This document shows, piece by piece, positions 24,398 through 31,634 of a stretch of 64,000 nucleotides of DNA. Position 1 is the stretch's first letter; every line of letters starts with the position of its first letter. The position numbers and the translations under genes are program-made. The stretch spans positions 372,001-436,000 of the forward strand of contig NZ_VLKW01000001.1 in NCBI RefSeq assembly GCF_007830495.1, given 5' to 3'. A model generated the notes under the pieces. It saw nothing but the letters and a program-made list of their open reading frames with translations, did no database searches and was not told the origin of the DNA. Origin of the DNA: Pseudoduganella flava (GTDB lineage Bacteria > Pseudomonadota > Gammaproteobacteria > Burkholderiales > Burkholderiaceae_D).

Positions 24398-26140
24398 ATG
24401 ACGATCCTCTCCGCACTGCGATTACCCCTGCTGGCGATGCCGTTCATCGGCCTTGCCGCCACGCTCGCCTGGGCAGCCCCGCCCGACGCCGACGCCATCA
24501 AGGTCAACCAGGTGGGCTTCCTGCCGGGCGCCGTGAAATTCGCGGTTGTCCCGGACGGCCAGGCACGCAACTTCACGATCGTCAGGGCCGGTACCGATAC
24601 CGTCGCCCACCAGGGCACGCTGGGCCCCGCCACCGCCCATGCACCATCGGGCGAGCAGGTCCGGCTTGCGCCTTTCACGGCGCTGGCGGCGCCAGGGCGC
24701 TACCAGGTGCGCGTGGCGGAACTGCCGGATTCGGCACCGTTCGAGATCGGCCCGGCCGTCTATGGTGTGGTGAACGCCGCGTCGATCAAGGCGTATTACT
24801 TCAACCGCGCGAGCACGGCGCTGGCCGCCACGCACGCCGGCGCGTATGCGCGACCCGCCGGGCACCCGGATACGCACGTGCTGGTGCATGCGTCCGCAGC
24901 CTCGCCGGGGCGGCCGGCCGGCACCGCGATCGCCAGTCCGAAGGGCTGGTACGACGCTGGCGACTACAACAAATACATCGTCAACTCGGGCATCTCCACC
25001 TATACGCTGCTGGCCGCGTACGAGGACTTTCCGGCGCTGTTCAAGGCGCAGGACCTGAACATTCCGGAGAGCGGCAACGACATACCGGACCTGCTCGACG
25101 AAGCGCTGTGGAACCTGGAGTGGATGCTGACGATGCAGGACCCGGCGGACGGCGGCGTGTACCACAAGCTGACCAACCTGCGCTTCGACGGCATGGTGAT
25201 GCCCGCACAGGCCACCGGGCCGCGCTACGTGGTGCAAAAGACGACGGCGGCGGCGCTGGATTTCGCCGCCGTGATGGCCACGGCCAGCCGCGTGTTCGCA
25301 CCGTACGAGCGCCAGCTGCCCGGCCTGCCGGCACGGATGCGGGCCGCGGCGCAGGCCGCATGGCGGTGGGCGCAGGCCCATCCGACCGACTATTACCGTC
25401 AGCCGGCGGACGTGGTCACCGGCGAATACGGCGACAAGGACGTCACCGACGAATTCGGGTGGGCGGCGGCCGAACTGTTCATCACGACGGGCGACGCGGC
25501 GTATTACCAAGCGATGGGCGCGCCGGCCTTGCAGGCCACGGTGCCGTCATGGAGCGACGTGCGCGGCCTTGCATGGATGTCGCTGGCGCGGCACCGCCAG
25601 CGCCTGGGCACCGTGGCGGACCAGGCGCTGATCGCAGGCCGGATCGATACGCTGTCGCAAGGCCTGGCCGCGGCATCGCGGCAATCGGCGTACGGCATCC
25701 CGATGCAGGGGGCCGACTACATCTGGGGCAGCAGCGCCGTCGCGCTGAACCAGGCGATGGTGCTGCTGCACGGCTACCGCTTGACGGGCAAGCGCGAATA
25801 CCTGGACGCCGCGCAGGCGGGCCTGGACTATGTGCTGGGGCGGAACGCCGTCGGCATGTCGTTCGTCACGGGCATCGGCAAACGCTCGCCGCAGCACCCG
25901 CACCACCGGCCTTCCGAAGCGGACAGCATCGCGGCGCCCGTGCCGGGCTGGCTCGTCGGCGGGCCGCAACCGGCGCAGCAGGACAAGAAGGATTGCCCGG
26001 TGCCGTATCCGTCCGCGCTGCCGGCGAAGTCGTATCTCGATCACGCGTGCTCGTACGCGAGCAACGAGGTGGCCATCAACTGGAACGCGCCGCTGGTCTA
26101 CGTGTCGGCCGCGCTGCAGGCGTTGACGCCGGCGCCCTGA
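24398..26140 (+). CDS. Secreted GH9 glycoside hydrolase (cellodextrinase/endoglucanase-like)
   Basis: 580 residues from ATG 24398, which begins a signal peptide (MTILSALRLPLLAMPFIG... cut after 'LAWA'). An N-terminal immunoglobulin-like CelD domain follows ('IKVNQVGFLPGAVKFAVV'), then the (alpha/alpha)6 GH9 catalytic domain. Catalytic features: nucleophile/base Asp pair in 'GWYDAGDYNKYIVNSG' (about 185), 'YVLGRNAVGMSFVTG', and general acid Glu in 'YASNEVAINWNAPL' (about 556). Family activity is hydrolysis of beta-1,4-glucans or cellodextrins. An upstream LacI-type palindrome suggests sugar-induced expression and argues against the longer ORF start. Confidence 0.93.
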   Translation: MTILSALRLPLLAMPFIGLAATLAWAAPPDADAIKVNQVGFLPGAVKFAVVPDGQARNFTIVRAGTDTVAHQGTLGPATAHAPSGEQVRLAPFTALAAPGRYQVRVAELPDSAPFEIGPAVYGVVNAASIKAYYFNRASTALAATHAGAYARPAGHPDTHVLVHASAASPGRPAGTAIASPKGWYDAGDYNKYIVNSGISTYTLLAAYEDFPALFKAQDLNIPESGNDIPDLLDEALWNLEWMLTMQDPADGGVYHKLTNLRFDGMVMPAQATGPRYVVQKTTAAALDFAAVMATASRVFAPYERQLPGLPARMRAAAQAAWRWAQAHPTDYYRQPADVVTGEYGDKDVTDEFGWAAAELFITTGDAAYYQAMGAPALQATVPSWSDVRGLAWMSLARHRQRLGTVADQALIAGRIDTLSQGLAAASRQSAYGIPMQGADYIWGSSAVALNQAMVLLHGYRLTGKREYLDAAQAGLDYVLGRNAVGMSFVTGIGKRSPQHPHHRPSEADSIAAPVPGWLVGGPQPAQQDKKDCPVPYPSALPAKSYLDHACSYASNEVAINWNAPLVYVSAALQALTPAP

Positions 26141-26150
26141 GCTGCGCGGC

Positions 26151-26576
26151 CTAGATCCACTGATCGTTCGCGACGGTGCGTTCGCCAGTCGGGCCGTCGC
26201 CGGTGTTGCGCACGCCGCGCGGTTCGATCAACAGCATCTTCACCTCCGCGGCGGCGCGCGGCTTGTGCTCCAAGCCCTGCGGGATCACCGCCATCTCGCC
26301 GGCGCGCAGCACGATGGTGTCCGGGCCCGCCGGGCCGCCGCGCACGTCGATGTGCAGTTCGCCTTCGAGCACGATGAACGTTTCGTCGGTTTCCGCGTGC
26401 CGGTGCCATTCGAATTCGCCTGCGACCTTCACGACCTTGAACTGGTAGTCGTTCATTTCGGCGACGACGCGGGGCTGCCAATGGCCGTCGATGCGGGCGA
26501 TCTTGTCGAGCAGGCCGATGGCCTGGCACTGGCCGCGGTCGGCCTTCATGGTGGTGGGATGGGGGGATACGAACAT
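26151..26576 (-). CDS. Cupin-domain protein
   Basis: 141 residues from ATG 26576, which has AAAGGAG just upstream. A single cupin barrel: 'FEWHRHAETDETFIVLEGEL' carries the His-x-His and Glu metal ligands of motif 1, and 'LRAGEMAVIPQGLEHKP' is motif 2. Small stand-alone cupins of this kind often bind a metal ion; a specific reaction cannot be assigned. It lies 77 bases downstream of an AraC regulator on the same strand. Its N-terminal segment 'KIARIDGHWQPRVVAE' is repeated in the chimeric ORF at 27504-27707, evidence for a local tandem duplication. Confidence 0.88.
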   Translation of the reverse strand: MFVSPHPTTMKADRGQCQAIGLLDKIARIDGHWQPRVVAEMNDYQFKVVKVAGEFEWHRHAETDETFIVLEGELHIDVRGGPAGPDTIVLRAGEMAVIPQGLEHKPRAAAEVKMLLIEPRGVRNTGDGPTGERTVANDQWI

Positions 26577-26653
26577 CGCTTCTCCTTTCAATGGGTGATG
26601 CGGCGACGATACCGGGCCGGCGCGCGGCCGTCTTGAACGTTTCTGTGCGTTGT

Positions 26654-27478
26654 TCAGCGAGGATACGCCTGCCGGACACACTGCAGCCAGCGGGCCGGCG
26701 TCAGCCCGTGCGATTTCAGGAAATGGCGTGACATATGGCTCTGGTCCGTGAAGCCCGCCGCCGTCGCGGCATGGGCCAGCGAAAGGCCGGCCAGCAGCAT
26801 GCGGCGCACCGTGTCGAGGCGCCGCAGCGTCACGTAGCGATAGGGGCTGGTGCCGTAGAACATCCGGAAGTCGTGCGACAGGCTCCAGCGGTCGCGGCCC
26901 GTGACCACTTCGAGTTCGGCCAGCGTCACGGCCCGCGTGTGATGCGCGTACAGGTACTCCTGGGCGCGCCGCGCCGCGAGAAAATCGCCGTTCGCGCGGC
27001 GTGGCGGCGTACCGGCGACGAGCGCCAGCGCCTGTGCCAGCGCGGTCAGCGCATCGCTGCGCTCCAACGGTTCTTGCGCGTGGTCGAGCTGCCGCAGCAG
27101 GGCCGTGGCCGCGGCGGCGAGGCGGGGATCGCCGGACTGGCCGCCGTCCACGAACGGCAGCGCGCGTCCGCCCAGGATGGTCTGGATGAGTGCCGGGGAC
27201 ACGTACATCATCCGGTAATGGAAGCCTTCATCGGTGCCGGCCTTGCCGTCGTGCGCCTCGTCCGGATGCAGCACCATCGTGCTGCCGGGCAGGCTGTCGC
27301 GGCGGCCGCGCCGGTAGTTGAAGCTCTGTACGCCGGAGATCGTGCGCCCGATCGCGTAGGTGTCGTGGCGGTGCAGCGGATACGCGTTGCCGATCAGCCG
27401 TGCTTCGACGAGTTCGAGGCCGTCGACCGGCTCGGCGCAGCGCAGCCACTCGGCCATCGCCCTGGCGGGATTCCTCAT
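26654..27478 (-). CDS. AraC-family regulator, copy 1 of a tandem pair
   Basis: 274 residues from ATG 27478 (MRNPARAMAEWLRCAEPV). An N-terminal AraC-type sensing domain ('YPLHRHDTYAIGRTISGVQS', 'LPGSTMVLHPDEAHDG') is followed by two helix-turn-helix motifs ('VTLAELEVVTGRDRWSLSHD' and 'LSLAHAATAAGFTDQSHMSR'). It is closely similar over its whole length to the AraC protein at 27786-28610, roughly 80 percent identical by eye. Upstream lies the chimeric small ORF and downstream a cupin gene. Probably activates the cupin or a nearby transporter; the inducer is unknown. Confidence 0.92.
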   Translation of the reverse strand: MRNPARAMAEWLRCAEPVDGLELVEARLIGNAYPLHRHDTYAIGRTISGVQSFNYRRGRRDSLPGSTMVLHPDEAHDGKAGTDEGFHYRMMYVSPALIQTILGGRALPFVDGGQSGDPRLAAAATALLRQLDHAQEPLERSDALTALAQALALVAGTPPRRANGDFLAARRAQEYLYAHHTRAVTLAELEVVTGRDRWSLSHDFRMFYGTSPYRYVTLRRLDTVRRMLLAGLSLAHAATAAGFTDQSHMSRHFLKSHGLTPARWLQCVRQAYPR

Positions 27479-27503
27479 GATGCTGCGGGACTGCGCTGGC
27501 GTA

Positions 27504-27707
27504 TCAGCGGGACGACAGCCCCTGGATGAGCTTTGCCAGCAGGCGGTCGAGCTCCTGGCGCTCTTCCGGCGCCAGACTTGCCAGCAACTGCGCAACGACG
27601 CGCGGGTCGCCGTGGCTGCCGATCCGAACGATCTTGCCGATCAGGTCCAGCGCCTGGCCCGGGCCCTGTTCAGCCTTTACTGCCGCGGGGGTCGAGGAAG
27701 TGGACAT
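27504..27707 (-). CDS. Chimeric small ORF: cupin head fused to MarR tail (duplication junction)
   Basis: 67 residues from ATG 27707, preceded by AAGGAG. The N-terminal part 'KIVRIGSHGDPRVVAQ' matches the cupin N-terminus ('KIARIDGHWQPRVVAE'), and the C-terminal part 'LASLAPEERQELDRLLAKL' matches the end of the MarR protein at 28659 ('LASLDNKEREELDRLLAKV'). Its upstream non-coding sequence also resembles that of the cupin gene (CGTTCAA.ACGG, GTATCGTC, GCATCA). This is what a tandem duplication with ends inside marR and the cupin gene would leave. It lacks both the cupin barrel and the MarR HTH, so it is probably non-functional or has a new role; the reading frame and ribosome site are intact. 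Confidence 0.75.
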   Translation of the reverse strand: MSTSSTPAAVKAEQGPGQALDLIGKIVRIGSHGDPRVVAQLLASLAPEERQELDRLLAKLIQGLSSR

Positions 27708-27785
27708 GGTATCTCCTTGCATCATTGATGCAGCGGACGATACACATCGGTCGTGCGACCGTATTGAACGATCGTGGGTGTTTTT

Positions 27786-28610
27786 TCAGCCGCGCCGGGC
27801 GCGCCGGACGCACCCCAGCCAGCGCGCCGGCGTCTGCCCGAACGTCTTCTGAAAATGGCGCGTCATGTGGCTCTGGTCGGCGAAACCCGCCGCGAGCGCG
27901 GCATCGGCAAGCGGCAGGCCGGCCAGCAGCATGCGCCGCACCGTGTCGAGGCGCCGCATCGTCACATAGCGGTAGGGGCTGGTGCCGTAGAACCTGCGGA
28001 AGTCGTTCGACAGGCTCCAGCGGTCGCGGCCCGTGACCGCCTCGACGTCGGCCAGCGTCACGGCATGCGTGTGATGCGCGTGCAGGTACTCCTGGGCGCG
28101 CCGCGCCGCCCGGAAATCGCCTTTGGCACGGCGTGCCGGCGCGCCGGCGGCCAGCGCCAGCGCATGCGCCAGTTCTGCCAGCGCATCGCTTTGCTCCAGC
28201 GGTTCCAGTGCGTGGTCCAAGGTCCGCAGCAGCGCGGTGGTCGCGACGGCGAGGCGCGGGTCGTTGGACAGGCCCCCTTCGACAAAGGGCAGCGCGTGGC
28301 CACCCAATACCGCCTGGATGAGTGTGGGAGAGACGTACATCATCCGGTAGTGGAACGCCTCGTCGGTGCCGGCCTGGCCGTCGTGCGGCTCGTCCGGATG
28401 CAGCACCATCGTGCTGCCGGGCAGGCTGTCGCGGCGGTCGCGCCGGTAGTTGAAGCTCTGCACGCCGGAGATCGTGCGGCCGATCGCGTACGTGTCGTGG
28501 CGGTGCAGCGCATACGCATTGCCGGACAGGCGCGCTTCGATGCGTTCGAGACCGTCGACGGGCTCGGCGCAGCGCAGCCAGTCGGCCGCGGCTTTCACCG
28601 GTTGCTTCAT
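27786..28610 (-). CDS. AraC-family regulator, copy 2 of a tandem pair
   Basis: 274 residues from ATG 28610 (MKQPVKAAADWLRCAEPV). Same domain plan as the copy at 26654: sensing cupin-like domain ('YALHRHDTYAIGRTISGVQS') and two HTH motifs ('VTLADVEAVTGRDRWSLSND', 'LPLADAALAAGFADQSHMTR'). Differences are spread along the length, so the duplication is not recent. It follows the MarR gene by 48 bases and precedes the chimeric ORF, keeping the ancestral order MarR-AraC-cupin. Confidence 0.92.
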   Translation of the reverse strand: MKQPVKAAADWLRCAEPVDGLERIEARLSGNAYALHRHDTYAIGRTISGVQSFNYRRDRRDSLPGSTMVLHPDEPHDGQAGTDEAFHYRMMYVSPTLIQAVLGGHALPFVEGGLSNDPRLAVATTALLRTLDHALEPLEQSDALAELAHALALAAGAPARRAKGDFRAARRAQEYLHAHHTHAVTLADVEAVTGRDRWSLSNDFRRFYGTSPYRYVTMRRLDTVRRMLLAGLPLADAALAAGFADQSHMTRHFQKTFGQTPARWLGCVRRARRG

Positions 28611-28658
28611 GCGCTGCCCTCCATGGCCGGCGTGGGCGCTTGCGTCGTGTCGTGCGGT

Positions 28659-29189
28659 TTAGTCAGCGGACAGGCCGCGGATCACCTTGGCCAGCAGGCG
28701 GTCGAGTTCTTCGCGTTCCTTGTTGTCCAGGCTGGCCAGCGCCTCCTGCTCGTTGGCGACGTGCAGCGGCAAGATTTCATCGATGACCGCCAGGCCCTTT
28801 TCCGTCAGGCGAACGCGCACGCCGCGCCGATCCTGCGGGTCGGGGTGCCGTTCGACGAGGCCGGCGCGCTCGAGGCGGTCGAGGCGGCTGGTCATCGCGC
28901 TGGACGTCATCAACAAGCCTTCGTACAGATCGGTCGGTGTCAATTCGTAGGGCGTGCCGGAACGCCGCAGCGTGGCGATGACGTCGAACTCGCCTTTCTG
29001 CAGGCCGAACCTGGCGATGAATGGCGCCAGCCAGTTTTTGTCGAGCAGGCGGCCGGCCTGCAACAGCGCGCCGACGGTCGCCATCACACTGCTGTCCAGG
29101 CCCGGGCATTCCCGGGCCCATTCCGCCTTCATGCGTGCCACGCGGTCTTCCATTCGCTCTCCGATACGCGATTCCATCCCGGTCGACAT
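28659..29189 (-). CDS. MarR-family transcriptional regulator
   Basis: 176 residues from ATG 29189 (MSTGMESRIGERM). The winged helix shows 'YELTPTDLYEGLLMTSSAMTSRLDRLERAG' followed by the wing 'PDPQDRRGVRVRLTEKGL', diagnostic for MarR. A C-terminal helix 'REELDRLLAKVIRGL' completes the dimer domain and is copied in the chimeric ORF at 27504. It is divergent from the MFS-TagF fusion gene, 90 bases away, and palindromic TCGA-rich sites in that gap suggest it represses both itself and the transporter. A much longer in-frame reading upstream is antisense to the MFS gene and was rejected. Confidence 0.93.
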   Translation of the reverse strand: MSTGMESRIGERMEDRVARMKAEWARECPGLDSSVMATVGALLQAGRLLDKNWLAPFIARFGLQKGEFDVIATLRRSGTPYELTPTDLYEGLLMTSSAMTSRLDRLERAGLVERHPDPQDRRGVRVRLTEKGLAVIDEILPLHVANEQEALASLDNKEREELDRLLAKVIRGLSAD

Positions 29190-29241
29190 GGTACCGCCTT
29201 TGGGTGCGCTTGACCAACTATCTCGACGGTGTGATACATTG

Positions 29242-29253
29242 CTCGATATCGAG
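29242..29253. promoter_or_regulatory. Candidate MarR operator between marR and the MFS-TagF gene
   Basis: CTCGATATCGAG is a perfect 12-base palindrome. It is flanked by related half-sites ATCTCGAC (29219-29226) and GTCGAGAGAT (29263-29272). The cluster sits in the divergent promoter region of the MarR and MFS-TagF genes, as expected for a MarR dimer site. Confidence 0.55.
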
Positions 29254-29279
29254 ATTCTTTTTGTCGAGAGATGAGGCAC

Positions 29280-31475
29280 ATGACCAAAGTTCCACCCGCA
29301 GCCATCCTGTCCACCGTTGCCGTCGTGGGATTGGCGCTGAACCTGCGCCCCGTGATGGCCGGCGTGGGCCCGTTGCTGGACCAGATCGAGGCCGCAACGG
29401 GCCTGACGCATACGCAAGCGAGCTTGTTGACGTCGCTCCCCGTCGCCGTCATCGGCCTGTGCGCCTTGTTCGGCCGGCAGCTGCGCACGTGGTTCGGTGA
29501 ACGGACCGGCACGACGCTGGGCCTGCTGTGCATCGCGCTGGCGTGCTTCGCCCGCCTGCTCTGGCCATCGGGAACAGGGTTGATCGCAACCGCGGTGCTG
29601 GCCGGGATCGGCGTGGCGTTCGTGCAGGTCCTGCTGCCGACGTTCATCAAGCGCCGCTACGGCGCCGGCGCCGGCGCGATGCTGGGCCTGTACTCGACGG
29701 GCATCATGGGTGGCGCGGCCATCGCCGCGGCGTCGGCGGCGCCGAGCGCGGGCCGGTTCGGCCTGGCGGATGCGCTGGGCATGTGGGTGTTCCCGGCCGT
29801 GATCGCGCTGCCGTTGTGGCTGGCCGCGACGGCCCAGCCGGCGCAGCGCGAACCCGCGGCGGCCCAAGCGGCGCCCCCGAACGCGTTCTGGACCAACGCG
29901 CGGGCGTGGGAACTGCTCGTGTTCTTCGGCATCGGTACTGGTGCCTACACCCTCGTGCTGGCATGGCTGCCCGCGTATTACACGTCGCTGGGCTGGACGC
30001 CCCAGGATGCCGGCTACCTGCTCGGCGCGCTGACGATGACGGAAGTGCTGGCCGGGCTGCTGGTCTCCGCGTTCGCCGCGCGCCTGCCGGACCGCCGCGT
30101 GCCGCTGTTTGCCGTCCTCGCGCTGTTGATCGCCGGCCTGGCCTGCCTCGTCTGGGCGCCCACATCGTTGGCGTGGCTGGCCGCGGGCCTGCTTGGCCTG
30201 GGCATCGGCGCGCTGTTCCCGCTCACGTTGATCCTGACGGTCGACCACCTGGACGACCCGCTGCAGGCCGGCGAACTTGCCGCATTCGTCCAGGGCGGCG
30301 GCTACCTGATCGCCAGCCTGATGCCGCTGCTGGCCGGCCTGCTGCGCGACAGCCTGGCCGATCTGACCCAGGCATGGGTCGTGATGGCTGCCGGTTGCCT
30401 TGTGCTGGCCGCGATGGCGCTGCGCTTTTCGCCGTCGTCTTATGCGATCGTGCGCGGCAGCGCTCCGCTGCGAGCCGCCGCCGCGGTGCTGGACCGCGCG
30501 GGCACTCCCGTCGACGTCGGCTACTTCGGCAAGCTGCCGGGCCGCGGCGACTTCGTCAAAGGCAGTGCGAGCCCGGCCCTGATGCAGGTGCTGGACGACT
30601 GGCTGTCGCAGGCGATGGACCTGATGAGCGTGAACGCGCGCTGGAAGCCGGCATACGACGCCATCGCGCCGCTGCATTTCGCGCTGGTCTATCCGCGCCG
30701 GCATCACGCGATCGGCGGACATATCGTCGCCAGCAGCGACCAGTCCAGCCGGCGCTATCCGTTCCTGATGGCCGGTGCGATGGAAGTGGCGGAACCGGGC
30801 CGGTTCGTGCCGCAGCTGCCGCTCGTGTTCACGCGCTTGTGGAGCCGGCTCGACGCGCTGTCCGCCTCGATCCGCGATGCCGACGACCCGGCCGTGCCGC
30901 TGCAGGCGGCAGCCGCTAAGCCGATCGAACTGGATTTGCGCACCGCCGCGTACGATGCCGCCTTCGCGGACTTCCTGGAACTGCAGACGCTCGATACGCT
31001 CGATGCGATGCTCGCGCGCACCGGCTACACGGGCACGGCGCGCCAGGTGCTGCTGGCGCTGGGCATGCTGCTCGAGCCGGTACTGGCCAGCGGTTCGAAC
31101 CGGCTGGAGAAAAGCCTCGTGTTGCCATTGCCGGAAGACCCGATGTATCGCAACCCCGTCGCGGCGTTCTGGATGCACCTGATCACGCCGTTCCTGGCCC
31201 GCACCGATATCGAGCTGGCGCTGTTCGTCACGCGCCTCGACGGGCGGCCCACGCTGGTCGTCGGGTTCTCCGGCGCCTCGGCGCAGACGCTGCGGGCCAT
31301 CATGGATCCTCAGGCCGGCCTCGATCACCACATCGCGTTCGACGAACTGGGCTGGGTCGCGCAGAAGATCGGCGCCAGCCAGGCGGCGCAAAAACTCTTG
31401 GCCAGCCTGGCACGCGGCGACCTGTCGCTGAAGGCCGCGCTGCAATCGGTCGGCAACGCATTCATCGGAAGCTGA
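29280..31475 (+). CDS. MFS transporter (CynX/NimT type) fused in frame to a TagF/ImpM T6SS domain
   Basis: 731 residues from ATG 29280, preceded by GAGATGAGG. Residues 1-~390 are a 12-helix MFS carrier of the CynX/NimT branch ('GLALNLRPVMAGVGPLLDQI', 'TFIKRRYGAGAGAMLGLY', 'GIGALFPLTLILTVDHLDD'). Residues ~411-731 are a type VI secretion-associated TagF/ImpM protein: 'VDVGYFGKLPGRGDFVKG', 'LDDWLSQAMDLM', 'HHAIGGHIVASSDQSSRRYP'. No stop codon separates the parts. An in-frame GTG at 30486, just before the TagF segment, could serve as an internal start. TagF normally is a cytoplasmic post-translational repressor of T6SS; no other T6SS gene is in the window. I know of no standard fusion of these families. 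Confidence 0.85.
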   Translation: MTKVPPAAILSTVAVVGLALNLRPVMAGVGPLLDQIEAATGLTHTQASLLTSLPVAVIGLCALFGRQLRTWFGERTGTTLGLLCIALACFARLLWPSGTGLIATAVLAGIGVAFVQVLLPTFIKRRYGAGAGAMLGLYSTGIMGGAAIAAASAAPSAGRFGLADALGMWVFPAVIALPLWLAATAQPAQREPAAAQAAPPNAFWTNARAWELLVFFGIGTGAYTLVLAWLPAYYTSLGWTPQDAGYLLGALTMTEVLAGLLVSAFAARLPDRRVPLFAVLALLIAGLACLVWAPTSLAWLAAGLLGLGIGALFPLTLILTVDHLDDPLQAGELAAFVQGGGYLIASLMPLLAGLLRDSLADLTQAWVVMAAGCLVLAAMALRFSPSSYAIVRGSAPLRAAAAVLDRAGTPVDVGYFGKLPGRGDFVKGSASPALMQVLDDWLSQAMDLMSVNARWKPAYDAIAPLHFALVYPRRHHAIGGHIVASSDQSSRRYPFLMAGAMEVAEPGRFVPQLPLVFTRLWSRLDALSASIRDADDPAVPLQAAAAKPIELDLRTAAYDAAFADFLELQTLDTLDAMLARTGYTGTARQVLLALGMLLEPVLASGSNRLEKSLVLPLPEDPMYRNPVAAFWMHLITPFLARTDIELALFVTRLDGRPTLVVGFSGASAQTLRAIMDPQAGLDHHIAFDELGWVAQKIGASQAAQKLLASLARGDLSLKAALQSVGNAFIGS

Positions 31476-31634
31476 AGGTCTCCGCCGTTACGGCGCGGCC
31501 ATTTGTTGTTTTTGAGATACTTTTGCATTCAGGCATCTCTACAGGTGGGGTATCCACGTTAGTATTTCGTCTTGCTGTTCAGATAATAACTTCCTGCCAA
31601 CCCCGGCGGGGTCATCGTCACAGCCAGACCAACA

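Noticed and set aside
28659-31445. Very long minus-strand open frame of 928 codons
   Set aside because: Only its last 176 codons (MarR) are real. The rest is antisense to the MFS-TagF gene, Arg/Gln/His rich, and arises from GC-rich codon bias.
29280-31475. Presence of a type VI secretion cluster
   Set aside because: Only the TagF domain is present; no TssB, TssC, Hcp, VgrG, ClpV or TssJKLM genes can be seen in the window.
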